From Chthoniobacteraceae bacterium (lineage in GTDB: Bacteria; Verrucomicrobiota; Verrucomicrobiia; Chthoniobacterales; Chthoniobacteraceae), in contig JAQGOL010000037.1 in the NCBI GenBank assembly GCA_028293625.1, positions 124,001 through 188,000 of the forward strand: a stretch of 64,000 nt of DNA, read 5' to 3'. Both the position numbers and the translations under genes were made by a program. Shown in pieces: positions 53,601-60,838 of this stretch. Under the pieces are notes generated by a model, which did not search any database, was not told the origin of the DNA, and saw only the letters and a program-made list of their open reading frames with translations. Positions within the stretch are counted from its first letter, which is position 1, and each line of letters begins with the position of its first letter.

Positions 53601-54486
53601 CACCGCCAAAATCGGTCATCGCCGGAAGGAACCGTTCATCGCGGGTAACGGCACCGGGGAAAGATTGTGGTTTTTGAGGGCCGGGCTGCACGAGGCCGTT
53701 GGACAGGTCGAGTTTGTAAAGAAAAGGATACCCATAATAACCGCCTTCCACATGGTGGGTAAGCCGTGTCCACCAGCCATTGCCATCATCGGTATTATCG
53801 AGCGTGAACGCGTTGTCCTCGGCATCAAGGTCGACTTCGAGATGATTGCGTGTGCCGCTTGAGAAAACCTCAAGCTGTGTCCCATCCGGCCTGCACCGAA
53901 CAATGCCGCCGCCTTGCAACGAAATGGTCGAGCCGTCCTTGCCTTTGGCCTGATAAATTCCGCGGTCGCCGACGCTGATATAGAAAAAGCCGTCCATCCC
54001 GAGGGTAAACCCGCTAACAACATGATCGTTGAGCCCTTCATTAGGAGGAAGCCCGAGACTTGTAACGAGATCCTCGCGAATGTCGGCCACTCCATCGCCA
54101 TCGGAATCTTTAAACCGGCTTAAAAGCGGATCATGGATGACATAAAGCCACCCGTCATGCCATACCGAGCCTGCGGGAGAATAGAGTTTGTCGGCAAAAA
54201 TCGTCCGTTTGCGATCCTTGCCGGTACCGGAAAAACGTACGATGGAGCACTCAGGCGTTGCGGTATTGAGCCGGCCATCGCGCGGATCATTTCCCACATA
54301 GATCGAGCCATCGGGCCCTCCAACCACCGTTGTGCACGCCTCAACCTCCGGATAGGTCGCCACCGCTTCGATGCGCAGAGCCGTGTCACTGAGAGTTGGC
54401 GGGATAAGCGGCGCTTGCGCAAAGGAACGGAGCGCGGGAGCGCATAGAATAAAAAGCGAAGCAGCGCGATAGAATCGGGAATTCAT
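50641..54486 (-). CDS. Secreted beta-propeller / HEAT-repeat / c-type cytochrome protein (PVC type)
   Basis: 1281 residues. A signal peptide (RAASLFILCAPALRSFAQA) is followed by a glucose/sorbosone-dehydrogenase-like beta-propeller (about 30-400: GPDGSIYVGNDPRDG, VSGFTLGMDGFFYISVGDRG, LLFSEWGQRRVSAIEVARDG, LLIADWQWGGWKGPKTVGTV). HEAT/PBS-lyase repeats (about 420-945) come next, then a PA14/carbohydrate-binding-like domain (about 955-1120, KWKMIGPFENVWEATHPPET), and finally a PVC-type haem domain with C1158-A-T-C1161-H1162 (GAICATCHAV). The family is found in Planctomycetes and Verrucomicrobia and probably oxidises sugars in the periplasm; substrate and partner are unknown. It is next to a sugar-type MFS gene and a DUF6807 gene. 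Confidence 0.88.
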   Translation of the reverse strand: MNSRFYRAASLFILCAPALRSFAQAPLIPPTLSDTALRIEAVATYPEVEACTTVVGGPDGSIYVGNDPRDGRLNTATPECSIVRFSGTGKDRKRTIFADKLYSPAGSVWHDGWLYVIHDPLLSRFKDSDGDGVADIREDLVTSLGLPPNEGLNDHVVSGFTLGMDGFFYISVGDRGIYQAKGKDGSTISLQGGGIVRCRPDGTQLEVFSSGTRNHLEVDLDAEDNAFTLDNTDDGNGWWTRLTHHVEGGYYGYPFLYKLDLSNGLVQPGPQKPQSFPGAVTRDERFLPAMTDFGGGSPTGGLCYMSDGLPEQYRGKLLFSEWGQRRVSAIEVARDGATFKFVKNEALVQDGKGGDFRPMQLSVAADGSLLIADWQWGGWKGPKTVGTVWRVSWPEAHPTPRLKDESKAGIGELIAALGHADRDQRLRAEYALAAKGVEIFEKLSLVVKDPGASGLQRMHALWAADGVYGGKGSGTKLAGLVEAVLRDHDFGLVAQALRVIATRHLTVASSELTQLLKHEDARVRRSAAAAYGVSAIPNREEKSQQAKGQLQTATPLLGLFNDPDAWVRFTARTAVQRVANGGLGWTDLAPGLASQEARLREQTWLAATGVFNKNLVEILSSHAKAADVLTRVRAVAALGNVAYQPTPYAGGWWGTQPVKNPPPPNKLVWAGTPLAIETLTGALSDSESSVRIAAAQSLSLGAGPEPLPALRARLAIETNAQVRQQLIATLGAQRDPEAMGVFTSIALDEKADPEFRNTAINALVNIGGEQAKKTIASLADAKLSPAATRRIIEAAGELKVLDAAPALIAYLKDGDAGNRQSAVKSLSQLGSKANATAALIEALSDADTKVQQGAIEALGALRAKEALPAIIALAEKNKFRKETLGALSNMPDPAAIPVLVAALNEKSTSTRRGILKALKTLADQALPLIEERLANGKIPKEYEAEIESFFHGGAITKWKMIGPFENVWEATHPPETEALAGDTSFISKKYLNAEGKEVGWSDVNGDPQEGHVNLEKIYHSNGMVCAYAYAEIECPEAADAKIFCGADDQIAIWLNGTKIINVPGSHGYEADKQEAPVHLNAGKNRLLLKIGNLGGAWEFAARIPGLDGNSFVKSAAPEEKQRLFALASKADGSWVNPGDAAKGAKVFGDPAGPLGAICATCHAVAGKGGQIGPDLSAVAVNYKRPDLITSIHEPSKTIALGFEQAMIETKGGETFAGALRGDTAEAVTLVGADAVPHVIRKADLKTQTHIPTSLMPPGLTNALKPQEFADLLAYLETLRGK

Positions 54487-54745
54487 GAGAAAGAGGAAAA
54501 GCGGCGTGGGGGGGACGGTGGATGATCAATTCAACACGCCGTCCACTTCTTAGCCCGGCTCGCTCAGTTTGCTTTTTCTGCGCGCCGATCAACATTCTGG
54601 CACCGCCTCCGGCCTTGCGAGGCCGCGGGCCGGCCAAGACTGCACGATCCGGGCCGGAGTTTAATCGCCACAAATAAACTTCCCCCGCGCCGGTTATCAC
54701 GGGGCTTTATTGACCCGTCAAGATCCGCCCCCTAAATCCCATCCC

Positions 54746-55750
54746 GTGTTTTCCCCCAAACTCGTCTTTGCCGTCGTATCCGCCGCCAGCTTCGCATCCA
54801 CTCTATTTGCCGGAGTGGAGCTAAAAGAGGAGGCCGGCAAAGTGCGCGTGGAAATCGACGGCAAACTTTTCACCGAATACTGTTTTACTGGGGCGCCGCA
54901 CGTCTATTTCTACCCGATCATCGGGCCAGACGGCGCGAAAATGACGCGAGCCTGGCCGATGGAGAATGCACCAGGCGAAGAGCATGATCATCCGCATCAT
55001 CGCTCGCTCTGGTTTGCGCACGGAGCGGTCAATGGGATCGACTTTTGGAGCGAAGCTGCCAGCCACAAAACGCCGCCGGCAACTGCTCCGGGACAGATTG
55101 TGCACGATAAATTCCTTGAAATTAAAAGCGGCGAAAAAGAAGGCGTGCTCAGCGATCTGCTTAAGTGGGTGGCCCCTGATGGCAGCATTCCAATTACAAG
55201 CGTCCAGACCGTTCGTTTCCACGGCGGCCCCGAGGCGGAACGCATCCTCGATTTCCAGATGGTCCTCACGGCAGGCGAAAAGGACGTGCTCTTTGGCGAT
55301 ACAAAAGAAGGAACGATGGCTATCCGGATTGCGGAATCGATGCGTCTGGCCCAGCCAAAAAACCAATCCGGCCAGGGTCATATCGTCAATGGCACGGGCG
55401 AAACCGACGATAAAGTCTGGGGCAAACGCGCCGCATGGGTCGACATGTCCGGCCCGGTCGATGGTAAGACGGTCGGGATCGCCATGTTCGAAAACCCGAA
55501 AAATTTCCGCACGCAAACCCGATGGCATGCGCGCGATTATGGCCTTTTTGCCGCCAATCCCTTCTGCGAAGTGGAGATGGACAAGACTCAGCCCAAAGGT
55601 GCCGGCGACTTTAAACTGGCTGCCGGCAAAAGCGTGACGCTCAGTTACCGTATCTACATTCATCAAGGCGACGCCGTCCAAGCCAAGATCGCCGAGCATT
55701 ATAACAAATATTCGGCCGCGGACAACGGTTCAGCCCGCGAGGTAAAATAG
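54746..55750 (+). CDS. DUF6807 (PmoA-like) secreted protein
   Basis: 334 residues from a GTG at 54746, which begins a signal peptide (FSPKLVFAVVSAASFASTLFA); a TTG at 54710 is an alternative. The core has the family hallmark GEEHDHPHHRSLWFAHGAVN with a cluster of histidines, then NGIDFWSE, VDMSGPVDGKTVGIAMFENP and WHARDYGLFAANPF. DUF6807 proteins are often annotated as PmoA family but are not methane monooxygenase; they are common in polysaccharide-degrading Verrucomicrobia and Bacteroidetes and resemble sugar-modifying enzymes. Divergent from the cytochrome/HEAT gene. Confidence 0.85.
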   Translation: MFSPKLVFAVVSAASFASTLFAGVELKEEAGKVRVEIDGKLFTEYCFTGAPHVYFYPIIGPDGAKMTRAWPMENAPGEEHDHPHHRSLWFAHGAVNGIDFWSEAASHKTPPATAPGQIVHDKFLEIKSGEKEGVLSDLLKWVAPDGSIPITSVQTVRFHGGPEAERILDFQMVLTAGEKDVLFGDTKEGTMAIRIAESMRLAQPKNQSGQGHIVNGTGETDDKVWGKRAAWVDMSGPVDGKTVGIAMFENPKNFRTQTRWHARDYGLFAANPFCEVEMDKTQPKGAGDFKLAAGKSVTLSYRIYIHQGDAVQAKIAEHYNKYSAADNGSAREVK

Positions 55751-56277
55751 CCGAATTGCGCCCAGCCGCTTTGGGCGTGCTACAAGCGACCGCATCAACA
55801 CGATCCGGGCCTTGTTCAATAAGATGAGGTAAAACATCGCTGCCGCACGAGGATCTCGCGCGGCAGCCTAGCTGACGTACTGCCCAGGTCTTTATTGATT
55901 CAGGCTTAACTTCGAGATCCGCTTCCGCCACCGTGGATATAACAAATCCGGCTGCACTGCCACATTCATAAAACCTCTCGTCTTAACGGGCGCAAGCGGT
56001 TCGGATTTCTCTCAAACAAATTGCTCATTAAGTTAAGAAGTGAAAACGCCAGCGGCTTCAAGGTTACTCCATAGTCTATCCTGCTACGTTTAGGAAAGAG
56101 CAGAATCAATAACTGCCGAGCTTGTGAAGTGATGCGTCATTCAACACTCCTTTGATCAAGCTCTCGGTGATCAAGCACGTCCGGCGAAGGCGGTGACCGG
56201 TTAATAAATTGCGAGTCTCAGGCTGCCTATCGCGCTGTATAGCATTGGAGCTATATTCCATCCAAAACCGGTTACCT

Positions 56278-56286
56278 TGCTATAAT
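56278..56286 (+). promoter_or_regulatory. Extended -10 promoter candidate
   Basis: TGC directly followed by a perfect TATAAT (56281-56286) fits the extended -10 class, which does not need a -35 box; none is present at the right distance. It points into the long gap upstream of the pectate-lyase-like gene and could start a long leader, a small RNA or a small-protein message. Confidence 0.4.
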
Positions 56287-56559
56287 AGACGACGCAGGCA
56301 GCATGAGGCAAGTTTCCGAGCGGATGGCATTCGACGCGGATTTAGCGCGGATCTGCTTCCATGGAATCCGCGGCAGACAAGCATCAGGCATCGGCGCGTT
56401 TATAAGGATACTTTAGGGTATCTGCAAACCTGATGGCTTTGTTAATCCAAATAGACCGGTTTGATAGAAGCAGTTTTTAGGAAAATATAGCGTCTAAAAA
56501 AAGCGCTGATAATTCCAAGAAAGCGGTTGCGCAAACGAAGAAAGTGCCGAGCTTTCGCC

Positions 56560-56576
56560 GCGTTTCCGGGAAACGC
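56560..56576. promoter_or_regulatory. 17-base palindrome, possible operator
   Basis: Arms GCGTTTCC and GGAAACGC are exact around a single central G. The size and symmetry suit a LacI/GntR-type dimer, and sugar-polymer genes such as the following one are often under such control. No regulator gene is adjacent, so this is a weak call. Confidence 0.25.
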
Positions 56577-56865
56577 CGCCAGGCTGCCCCTGGAAGTGTT
56601 CACCCTCATAGAATGTTATCTTGAACCGCTAGCAAACAGTTCCCCATCTATCAGGATCTAGATCCAGAATGCGGTCGGTGACAAACGGCAGTCTGGTAGG
56701 TAGGATGCTATTCGCATCCCCCCTGCCTCGCGCTTTTGCAACAGACAACATCTGGTTCTTGTAACGCCGCCCCCGCAGCCTATCCAGCCTGTCACGCGGA
56801 TAGACTTCACTCCTTTGAGCAACACCTGGCGATTCCCCGGAATAAATTCCTAAACGAACCACCTC

Positions 56866-59859
56866 ATGACACGAAAATTAATACTTCGCACTTTAACCAT
56901 TCAAGCCGCGGCGCTCACCGCCGGCTTCTGCTCGGCGCAAGGCGCGACCCCCGCTTTTCTGGGTGCGGAAGGGTACGGCGCGGCAACACCAGGCGGACGG
57001 GGCGGCCGAGTCATCGCCGTTACCAACCTCAATGACAGCGGCCCGGGCAGCTTTCGCGAAGCTTGTGTGGCATCCGGCGCCCGGACGGTGGTGTTTCGCG
57101 TCAGCGGCACTATCACGCTCAATTCGCACATCTACATCGGCAATCCGTATCTAAGCATCGCCGGCCAGACTGCGCCCGGCGGGGGGATCCTGTTGCGCGG
57201 CTCAAAGACCGCAAGTGCCAACTCCCTCTCCGCGCTCCTTTATGTCGAGACGCACGATGTGGTTCTTCAATACTTGCGGATGCGTCTGGGCGTTAATCCC
57301 AACTTCCACGAGCTTGAAGGCAAAGACGTTGTCCTTGCCGACAACTGTCGCGACATCATTGTTGATCACTGCTCGTTTAGCTGGGCCCAGGACAAGGATT
57401 TCCTCGTCTGGCCGTATACGACTGCCGGCGCAGCTCGCAACATTACGATGCAGTGGAACATCTTTTCCGAACCAATCTACGTCAACGGCGTCGATGGCAC
57501 CGGACTGCTCATCGGCGGCAATAGCACCGATATCGCCACGGCCACGACCAACATCGATGTTCATCATAATCTCTTCGTTTCCGACCGGCATCGCACTCCG
57601 CTGTTCAAGGCCAAGAATGTCCAGATAGTTAGCAATCTTGTCTATAATTGGGACGCGTTCTCCACCGGTTGGGAGGCAGGCGCCACAATCGACATCGTAT
57701 CGAACAAATACAAACCGGGCCCTGTATGGAGCAAAGCCCCGGAAATCGCATACCGGCCTGACGGTGATCGCGCGGTACTCGGCAATCCCTCGGTATACAT
57801 CGCCGGGAATGTCGGGCCTTCCAATGCCGATCCGGCCGGAGACAACTGGAAAATGATCGAGGTAAGGCCTGCCTGGAGTAATACAGGACAAACCCCTTCC
57901 CTTTCATTCCGCCGTACTTCACGGCAGGCTGCGCCGACATTCCCGATCACGGTCAATGCATCAACATCGCTTGAAACGGTGCTGCTTCCGGAGGCGGGTG
58001 CCAGCAAACGCCTGGATGCCAGTGGCGCGTGGGTTAGCAATCGGGACAGCGTCGACACGCGAGTTGTCCAGAACTACTGGAGCGGCAGCGGCACCTTGAT
58101 CTCCAATGAAAGCCAGGTTGGCGGCTACCCTGTCATCGCGTCCGGCACACCTTATGCCGACTCTGATGGAGACGGAATGCCCGATGCATGGGAAAGCAGC
58201 CACGGATTGAATCCTAACAGCGCGGCAGACGGCGCGGCTGTGGCAAGCGATGGCAGTGGCTTTACCAATCTGGTGAAGTTCCTCAATGGCCCTACTTCAG
58301 GCGGCGTTGTTACTCCTCCGGTTGTCAATCCCGACACCGATGGCGACGGGATTCCCGATGCCAAAGAAGGCGGCACTACGCCGTATGTGGTCGGAGTCGA
58401 TGATCGCACAATCGATACCGATAAAGACGGAGTCTCAAATGCCGCCGAATACGCCGCCGGGACCGATCCGCGAGTGGCTCCGACTATTCCTCCTGTGACG
58501 CCACCGCCGACCCCCGGCCTGTTGCCTGCATTCCCAGGTGCACAAGGTTTCGGGGCGGAAACCGTTGGCGGACGCGGAGGCCGTGTGATTGAAGTAACCA
58601 ATCTCAATGACAGCGGCGCTGGAAGCTTCCGCGAGGCATGCCTTGCAACCGGTGCTCGAATCATTGTATTCCGGGTTGGCGGCACTATCACACTCAACAG
58701 CCGGCTCAGCATGACGTCGACCAACTCGTTTGTGACCATTGCCGGCCAGACAGCCCCGGGCGGCGGTGTGCAGATCAAAGGTGCGGACGTGATTCTAAAC
58801 GGCACCCACGACGTCGTAATCCGTCACATGAGGTTCCGCCCAAGTGACAGCAGTTCCACGGATGCGAACAATCGAAATGCGCTGACGCTCTACGGCGATT
58901 CGTCCACAAACAAGTGCTACAATGTCTTGGTTGATCATTGCTCGATCAACTGGGGAGCTGGCGACAACGCCGCGATGTGGGACTATGTGGAAAACGTCAC
59001 CTGGGAGCGTTGTATCTTCGAAGGCGTTTCGCACAACTACTCGACCGCCACGCAAATACCAAGTTACGCGCTACTGGCCGGAACAGCAGTGGGAAATGGT
59101 TCGCATCTCAAGAATGTGACCGTCCATCATTCCTATCTGGTAAATAGCGCGCAGAGAAATCCGTTGCTGGCATCGGATGGTCCTCACCATCTTATCAACA
59201 ACGTCATCTATAACTGGCAGAGTTTCGGGACAAACATCCAAAACAACGGAGCCGGCACCGCGGTCAACCTGATCGGCAACTTCTACAAACGCGGACCTGC
59301 GAGCGACGCCAACCGTTACGCGATCGGAATGGATCACGTGTTGAACCCCAATGGGTTCGTCTATGTCAGCGACAATATCGGACCATTCCGGCCGACTTCC
59401 GCTTACAATGACTGGGCCATCGTCGGTTCCGGTTACGATACGACCAAATACTGGACAACACCCGCCGCCGCGACCCTGCGCAGGACAACACCGTGGCCTG
59501 CTTCGCCGATTCCCGTCACGGTTGTGTCGTCGAGTCAGGTGGTGACCCAGGTGCTTAACGACGTAGGCGCCACGCTTCCCAGCCGGGATAGTATCGACCT
59601 GCAGTTGGTCAATAACTATTCGGCCGGGACCGGAGCCATCAAGCTGGCAACCGCCGAGACCGCGGCATGGTGGCCTGCCCTTGCCGCCGGCACGGCGCCG
59701 GTCGATACAGACCACGATGGGATGCCCGACAGTTGGGAGACTCAAAACGGACTGAATCCAAAGGATGCCACTGATGGCGCCCGTGATGCCGATGGCGACG
59801 GATACAGCAACGTGGAAGAGTTCCTCAATAAGACCAATCCAAAATCGGCTGGCAACTAA
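56866..59859 (+). CDS. Secreted protein with two pectate-lyase-like parallel beta-helix domains
   Basis: 997 residues with a signal peptide (RTLTIQAAALTAGFCSAQGA). Two homologous PL1-like right-handed beta-helix units each begin with the same pattern: FLGAEGYGAATPGGRGGRVI (about 31-430) and FPGAQGFGAETVGGRGGRVI (about 554-930), followed by VTNLNDSG-GSFREAC and ITLNS-type turns, IAGQTAPGGG and the VDHCSF/VDHCSI strand. The linker (about 431-540) and the C-terminus (about 946-990) carry thrombospondin type 3-like calcium loops (DSDGDGMPDAWES, DTDGDGIPDAKEG, DTDKDGVSNAAEY, DADGDGYSNVEEF). Likely breaks or binds pectin-type polysaccharide outside the cell. Two domains in one chain may come from a gene duplication. 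Start at the ATG at 56866. Confidence 0.88.
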   Translation: MTRKLILRTLTIQAAALTAGFCSAQGATPAFLGAEGYGAATPGGRGGRVIAVTNLNDSGPGSFREACVASGARTVVFRVSGTITLNSHIYIGNPYLSIAGQTAPGGGILLRGSKTASANSLSALLYVETHDVVLQYLRMRLGVNPNFHELEGKDVVLADNCRDIIVDHCSFSWAQDKDFLVWPYTTAGAARNITMQWNIFSEPIYVNGVDGTGLLIGGNSTDIATATTNIDVHHNLFVSDRHRTPLFKAKNVQIVSNLVYNWDAFSTGWEAGATIDIVSNKYKPGPVWSKAPEIAYRPDGDRAVLGNPSVYIAGNVGPSNADPAGDNWKMIEVRPAWSNTGQTPSLSFRRTSRQAAPTFPITVNASTSLETVLLPEAGASKRLDASGAWVSNRDSVDTRVVQNYWSGSGTLISNESQVGGYPVIASGTPYADSDGDGMPDAWESSHGLNPNSAADGAAVASDGSGFTNLVKFLNGPTSGGVVTPPVVNPDTDGDGIPDAKEGGTTPYVVGVDDRTIDTDKDGVSNAAEYAAGTDPRVAPTIPPVTPPPTPGLLPAFPGAQGFGAETVGGRGGRVIEVTNLNDSGAGSFREACLATGARIIVFRVGGTITLNSRLSMTSTNSFVTIAGQTAPGGGVQIKGADVILNGTHDVVIRHMRFRPSDSSSTDANNRNALTLYGDSSTNKCYNVLVDHCSINWGAGDNAAMWDYVENVTWERCIFEGVSHNYSTATQIPSYALLAGTAVGNGSHLKNVTVHHSYLVNSAQRNPLLASDGPHHLINNVIYNWQSFGTNIQNNGAGTAVNLIGNFYKRGPASDANRYAIGMDHVLNPNGFVYVSDNIGPFRPTSAYNDWAIVGSGYDTTKYWTTPAAATLRRTTPWPASPIPVTVVSSSQVVTQVLNDVGATLPSRDSIDLQLVNNYSAGTGAIKLATAETAAWWPALAAGTAPVDTDHDGMPDSWETQNGLNPKDATDGARDADGDGYSNVEEFLNKTNPKSAGN

Positions 59860-59898
59860 GTCGATGAACACCGGGAACTTCTAAGTTCCTGCCGCATG

Positions 59899-59935
59899 GC
59901 CGTGCGCTGTTTACAGCGCACGGCTTTGTTGTTTT
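59899..59935 (+). terminator. Intrinsic terminator after the pectate-lyase-like gene
   Basis: A perfect 12-base-pair stem (59899-59910 with 59913-59924) with a two-base apparent loop is followed by TTTGTTGTTTT. It lies 40 bases after the stop. On the other strand there is no T-run, so it serves only the plus-strand gene. Confidence 0.88.
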
Positions 59936-59990
59936 AAGAGAGTGCTTTCAACTCTTCGGATTCCCTGTCGCGCCTCTTTGCAAAGGAGAG

Positions 59991-60677
59991 TTAAGCTGGG
60001 CGAACGCGGTCCGGGAAATCAGTGAATATTCCGTCCACCCCCAATGCGCGCATCCTGGCGATTTCTGCCGGAGAATTGACGGTATACGGCAGCACTTTAA
60101 GCCCGCGGCGATGGGCATCTTCGACAAAGCGCGGAGTGGTTGAGGTCGCTGAAGGATGAATGGAGAACGCGTGCAGACGGCGGGCGGAAAGATAATAAAG
60201 CGGACTGGGCCTGACACACAGGATGCCGATTCGAATGCCAGGGAAGATGATTTGCTTGAGTTCACGCCGATGAAACGACGAAACGATAAACTGATCGTAG
60301 GTCCACCCTCGTTCACGCACAAACTCTTCGATGAGCTCGCAGACAGCGTGAGCGGTCCCGCGTCCTTTCAATTCGACATTGATCAATCCGCGCCGGTCCA
60401 CGGTTTCAAAAACCTCGCGCAAAGTAGGGATCTGCTCGCCTTTGCCCGCGTCCAAGGCCCTTAACTCAGCGAAGGAATGACGAGTCAGCGATCCGCGGCC
60501 ATTGGTGGTTCGCTGGAGGGTTGCATCGTGGATGACGACAAGTTGATTGGCGGCACGCCAGACGTCGATTTCGACTCCGTGCGCGCCCAGCTCGAAGGCG
60601 CGCCTGATGGAACGCAGAGTATTCTCGGGTTCATGGCCGCGGGCACCTCGATGACCGATGCAAAGAAAGGAAGTCAC
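59991..60677 (-). CDS. Glycerophosphodiester phosphodiesterase
   Basis: 228 residues, the normal size of a cytosolic GDPD. Catalytic and metal motifs: CIGHRGARGHEPENTLRSIR (first histidine and the PENT glutamate), GVEIDVW (metal Glu and Asp), VIHDATLQRTTNGRG (second catalytic His), NVELKGRG and the C-terminal VLPYTVNSPAEIARMRALGV plus GIFTDFPDR. It hydrolyses glycerophosphodiesters to glycerol-3-phosphate and an alcohol. No signal peptide. Convergent with the pectate-lyase-like gene and divergent from the GH13 gene. Confidence 0.94.
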   Translation of the reverse strand: MTSFLCIGHRGARGHEPENTLRSIRRAFELGAHGVEIDVWRAANQLVVIHDATLQRTTNGRGSLTRHSFAELRALDAGKGEQIPTLREVFETVDRRGLINVELKGRGTAHAVCELIEEFVRERGWTYDQFIVSSFHRRELKQIIFPGIRIGILCVRPSPLYYLSARRLHAFSIHPSATSTTPRFVEDAHRRGLKVLPYTVNSPAEIARMRALGVDGIFTDFPDRVRPA

Positions 60678-60838
60678 AGCGGAAACCTACAGCATTCGGA
60701 TCAAAATATCCGCACGCATCAGATTGATCTTATTACTTCACATAATTGAGCTGGAAACCGTTCGCACGCTTTCCGATACATGGTACGCGTGACATCCGCC
60801 ATTTCCTGTGTCGATTGCCTCACTTAGCCCCCCTTAAG

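Larger units (their letters stand above)
55751..56865. other. Long intergenic region before the pectate-lyase-like gene
   Basis: 1.1 kb without a supported gene, lower in GC than its surroundings. An extended -10 promoter (TGCTATAAT, 56278-56286) is followed by a 37-codon frame (56303-56416) of unknown worth. A near-perfect palindrome, GCGTTTCC-G-GGAAACGC (56560-56576), lies about 300 bases upstream of the next gene and resembles a dimeric repressor site. Short frames on both strands here have no family features. Confidence 0.4.

Noticed and set aside
54821-55699. 292-codon minus-strand frame
   Set aside because: Antisense to the DUF6807 gene, which carries the DHPHH hallmark; the minus frame has none.
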